Source of the DNA: Acidobacteriota bacterium
GTDB lineage: Bacteria > Acidobacteriota > Terriglobia > Terriglobales > Acidobacteriaceae
Assembly (NCBI GenBank): GCA_021805265.1
Contig: JAJZFR010000047.1
Location: forward strand, 1-8,919
Length of the DNA: 8,919 nt
Reading direction: 5' to 3'
Within the stretch, counting starts at the first letter, position 1. The number at the start of each line of letters is the position of its first letter. The notes beneath the pieces are model-generated. The model saw only the letters and a program-made list of their open reading frames with translations, was not told the origin of the DNA and made no database searches. Below, in pieces: positions 6,542 through 8,919 of the stretch. A program made the translations under genes and the position numbers.

Positions 6542-8919
6542 TTACGGCTTCTCTGAAATCAGCTTGACGGGGCCAAGCAGACCGGAGGGCAGCAACGGGG
6601 AGTTTGCGTGATACGGAGTTACGTCGGCGAAGGTGTATTTGGTTGCGTTGGGTTGCTGGTCGCCGACCATGCGATTGACCCAGGAGTTGGTGACGTGGAT
6701 GGTGATGGTGTTGTCGCCGGGCCGGAGTGCAGAGGTTGCGTCCACGCGATAGGGCGAGTGCCAGACGACGCCGAGCGGTTTTCCGTTGACCTCGACGGCG
6801 GCGAGATTTTTCACTTCGCCGAGGTCGATCCAGAGGTGTGATTTCGCGGCGAACCAGTTGGCTGGCGCGGTCAGGGTTTGAGTGTAGGTTGCGGTACCGG
6901 AGAAGTATTGGACGCCGGGATCGGAGTTCTCACTCCAGGAGGTGAGAGTGTCGAGGGTGATGGAGGGTGGCGCGCCCCAGTTCGGGGGAAAGGCAACCTG
7001 CCAGGAGCCGGAGAGCGTGGTCAGGGTGGACTCGACACCAGTGGGTGTGGTGTAGGAGGTGAGCTGAGTGGGTTTGCGGAAGACGACAAAGACCGTTCCC
7101 CAGGGTTCGAGATGAAGCGGGGTTTGCGTGCTGCCGTTGGCAATGGTGAAGGAGACCGGTTCGACGCGTCCGGAGTCGGCGTACCAGAGCTCGGGCTGCT
7201 TGCCGGTGACGCGGAAGGTTGCCTTCACGTCGGCATCGTGGTCGCCGCGATTGTCAACGAAGTAGATGTCTGCCGTGGGCAGCTTGCGATGGAGAAACTC
7301 GAGATGAGTCTCCGGATTGGTTGAGGTGTAGTTGAAGTCGGGCGCGATGGCCATGGCGCGGAAGGCTTCCGCGGGCGTTTGTCCGGCGTAGACTTTGCCT
7401 TTGCCGACGGAGTGCACGCCGGAGCCGTCGCCGAAGAGCTGGTCCGAGAGGCGCTGGAACTCGGCGTGGTCGTCGCCCAGGCTGGGATCGTCGATGGGTT
7501 TGGGGCCGGCTACGACCGCGCCCTGCTCGACGAGCTTGTCAATGGAGCGCAGGACGGGCAGCGACATGTGGCGGCTATAGGGATCGAGGCCGAGCAGGCG
7601 ATAGCGGACATGGCCGGGGGTGGTGATCTGTCCGTTTTCGACGCCGAGAACGTGGATCATGGCGTCGGCATTGACGTAGTCGAAGCCGTAACCGGCAGGA
7701 ACGTCGGGAGACTTGTTGGCGAAGATGGCGGTGAGGTTGGAGTCTTCGCCGTAGAAGTAGAGTAGATCGGCGCCGAATCGGCCCTGTTGGAGGAGATAGC
7801 TGGTGCGGGCCAGGTAAGTGACCCATGCGCCCGCCTGCTCGGCCCAGGTTTCATTGCGGTTGAACCATTGCCCGAAGGGTCCAAGGGTTAGGCCGGGTTT
7901 TTTGTCGATCAGGGGCTGGTGGGCAGACTCGTGAACCACGATGCGGTTGATGCCGTTGAGGAACTCCTGATCTGCGGTTGGTTTGAGGGCCGCCGGGTAC
8001 CAGGCGAAGGGCGCGGCGGCGGCGGTCATGGATTCGGCGGCGGCGAGGTTCTGGCCGTAGATGTGGGCGACGGAGGCGGACTCGCGGTCGTCGGCGTTGT
8101 AGCCATACTGGATGTGGTTGACGCCGGGGGTCTGGGTCCACATGGCACCCATGGGGACTTCGTTGAACTTCTTGACCTCCATGCCGTCGGCGACGAAGGC
8201 GCGTCCGGATTCGTGAGACTCGCCGTAGTGGCCGAGGCCCCACTGATGGAGCGTGGTTTCAAGCTGGCCGTAGTGTTCGTCGGCGATGAGGTCGCCGATG
8301 GTCTTGCGGAAATCCCAGAGGAACTGGTCGCTTGCGGCGGCGCTCTCGACGACGTGGCCGGTGAGCACGGGCATCCAGGGGGTTGGGTCATATCCCCGGC
8401 GCTTGCGGAACTGCTGGATCATGTCGTCGGTCCAGTTCTGCGAGCCAGCCTCCCAGCTATCGTTGATGATGTAGCGGATGCCGCGTTTACCGATCCAGTC
8501 GGGGCCGACGGTGTCCTTGTAGCTTTGGAGATACTGCTCCATGTAGTTCTTGACGTCCTGGCGATTGAGCTTGTCGACCTCGAGTCCTGTTGCCTCGGCG
8601 GTAGCGGGGTGGTTGGTGATGCCGAGGAGCGAATATCCGAAGCGAAGCACGACCCATGTGCCAGCGGGCGGGGTCCAGTCGAGGGAGCCATCGGGGCGCA
8701 TTTTCGCGGTCAGATCGACGACATCAGACTTGTTGATTGCGAGATCAGATGGAACGGTCGGCGTTGCGAACTGATAGAGGTCGGGAACGGGGACAAAGGC
8801 GGCCTTCTCGACGAAATGATTGACGCGCGCGCCGGGGTGTAGGACGAGCTCGGCGATTTTGTATTCGGTGGGCGGTTCGCCGAGGCGCAGGCCGAAGGAT
8901 TTGGGATCGATCCCCGATG
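6542..8919 (-). CDS. GH106-like glycoside hydrolase (alpha-L-rhamnosidase family), 5'-truncated by window edge
   Basis: The frame is open from the right edge (first full codon at 8917-8915) to a TAA at 6544-6542, showing 791 residues; the true start lies outside. The ATG at 8701 is internal because the frame runs 72 codons further upstream with sensible sequence. GH106 enzymes remove terminal alpha-L-rhamnose from pectic and other plant glycans, typically in the periplasm or outside the cell. The GH106-like signature HPATAEATGLEVDKL is at visible residues 103-117, followed by a barrel with DSWEAGSQNW (glutamate codon 8452-8450), GHYGESHESGR, and VVHESAHQP (glutamate codon 7930-7928). The C-terminal 160 residues form a beta-sandwich of the GH2 sugar-binding type, with SENSDPGVQYFSGTATY, LDLG-like IDLGEVKNLAAVEVNGKPLG and NTITIHVTNSW. 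No cysteine occurs in the visible part, in keeping with export. It lies 79 bases upstream of ppc in the same direction. Family call is good; the exact sugar is not known. Confidence 0.78.
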   Translation of the reverse strand, partial: SGIDPKSFGLRLGEPPTEYKIAELVLHPGARVNHFVEKAAFVPVPDLYQFATPTVPSDLAINKSDVVDLTAKMRPDGSLDWTPPAGTWVVLRFGYSLLGITNHPATAEATGLEVDKLNRQDVKNYMEQYLQSYKDTVGPDWIGKRGIRYIINDSWEAGSQNWTDDMIQQFRKRRGYDPTPWMPVLTGHVVESAAASDQFLWDFRKTIGDLIADEHYGQLETTLHQWGLGHYGESHESGRAFVADGMEVKKFNEVPMGAMWTQTPGVNHIQYGYNADDRESASVAHIYGQNLAAAESMTAAAAPFAWYPAALKPTADQEFLNGINRIVVHESAHQPLIDKKPGLTLGPFGQWFNRNETWAEQAGAWVTYLARTSYLLQQGRFGADLLYFYGEDSNLTAIFANKSPDVPAGYGFDYVNADAMIHVLGVENGQITTPGHVRYRLLGLDPYSRHMSLPVLRSIDKLVEQGAVVAGPKPIDDPSLGDDHAEFQRLSDQLFGDGSGVHSVGKGKVYAGQTPAEAFRAMAIAPDFNYTSTNPETHLEFLHRKLPTADIYFVDNRGDHDADVKATFRVTGKQPELWYADSGRVEPVSFTIANGSTQTPLHLEPWGTVFVVFRKPTQLTSYTTPTGVESTLTTLSGSWQVAFPPNWGAPPSITLDTLTSWSENSDPGVQYFSGTATYTQTLTAPANWFAAKSHLWIDLGEVKNLAAVEVNGKPLGVVWHSPYRVDATSALRPGDNTITIHVTNSWVNRMVGDQQPNATKYTFADVTPYHANSPLLPSGLLGPVKLISEKP

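Noticed and set aside
7919..8842. 307-residue plus-strand frame opposite the glycosidase
   Set aside because: It is Gly/Val/Asp-rich shadow coding antisense to a convincing GH106-like protein, with no domain or ribosome site.
1..8919. The window as a single plant-polysaccharide utilisation cluster
   Set aside because: The two carbohydrate-active genes are convergent, separated by three housekeeping genes, and no transporter, SusC/D-like or regulator gene is present in the window.

Overview
The window reads as an ordinary chromosomal segment from a high-GC, free-living Gram-negative bacterium. The best guess is an acidobacterium of the Acidobacteriaceae/Terriglobia type. That guess rests on gene content: a CE15-type esterase, a GH106-like glycosidase, a long BamD-like protein with a low-complexity tail ending in a lysine-rich segment, and a phosphoenolpyruvate carboxylase with the SNKDGG loop. 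I could not run a search, so taxonomy is inference.

Layout. Positions 1-1125 (+) hold the 3' part of a CE15 glucuronoyl-esterase-like gene whose start lies before the window. Next come rpe (ribulose-phosphate 3-epimerase, 1181-1849, +) and a BamD-like TPR outer-membrane-assembly gene (1936-3504, +). These three point the same way with gaps of 55 and 86 bases. A strong hairpin at 3542-3571 separates this run from a convergent pair on the minus strand. That pair is a complete ppc gene (phosphoenolpyruvate carboxylase, 950 residues, 6462 down to 3610) and, upstream of it, the 3' part of a GH106-like glycoside hydrolase (open at the right edge, ending at 6542). No intergenic stretch exceeds about 110 bases. 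There is no RNA gene, CRISPR array, insertion sequence or other mobile element that I can see.

How the genes fit together. The two flanking genes are probably exported enzymes for plant cell-wall polysaccharides: CE15 cuts lignin-glucuronoxylan esters and GH106 removes alpha-L-rhamnose from pectic or related glycans. The three genes between them are core functions: pentose-phosphate/pentose interconversion, outer-membrane protein insertion, and anaplerotic CO2 fixation to oxaloacetate. I see no convincing evidence of an undescribed multi-gene system. The most notable details are within single genes. The BamD-like protein has no lipobox cysteine, and a Lys-rich/DLSA motif occurs at both ends of its mature chain. 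The CE15 enzyme lacks the canonical catalytic glutamate and probably uses an Asp elsewhere. The ppc gene has a -10-like box almost touching its start codon.
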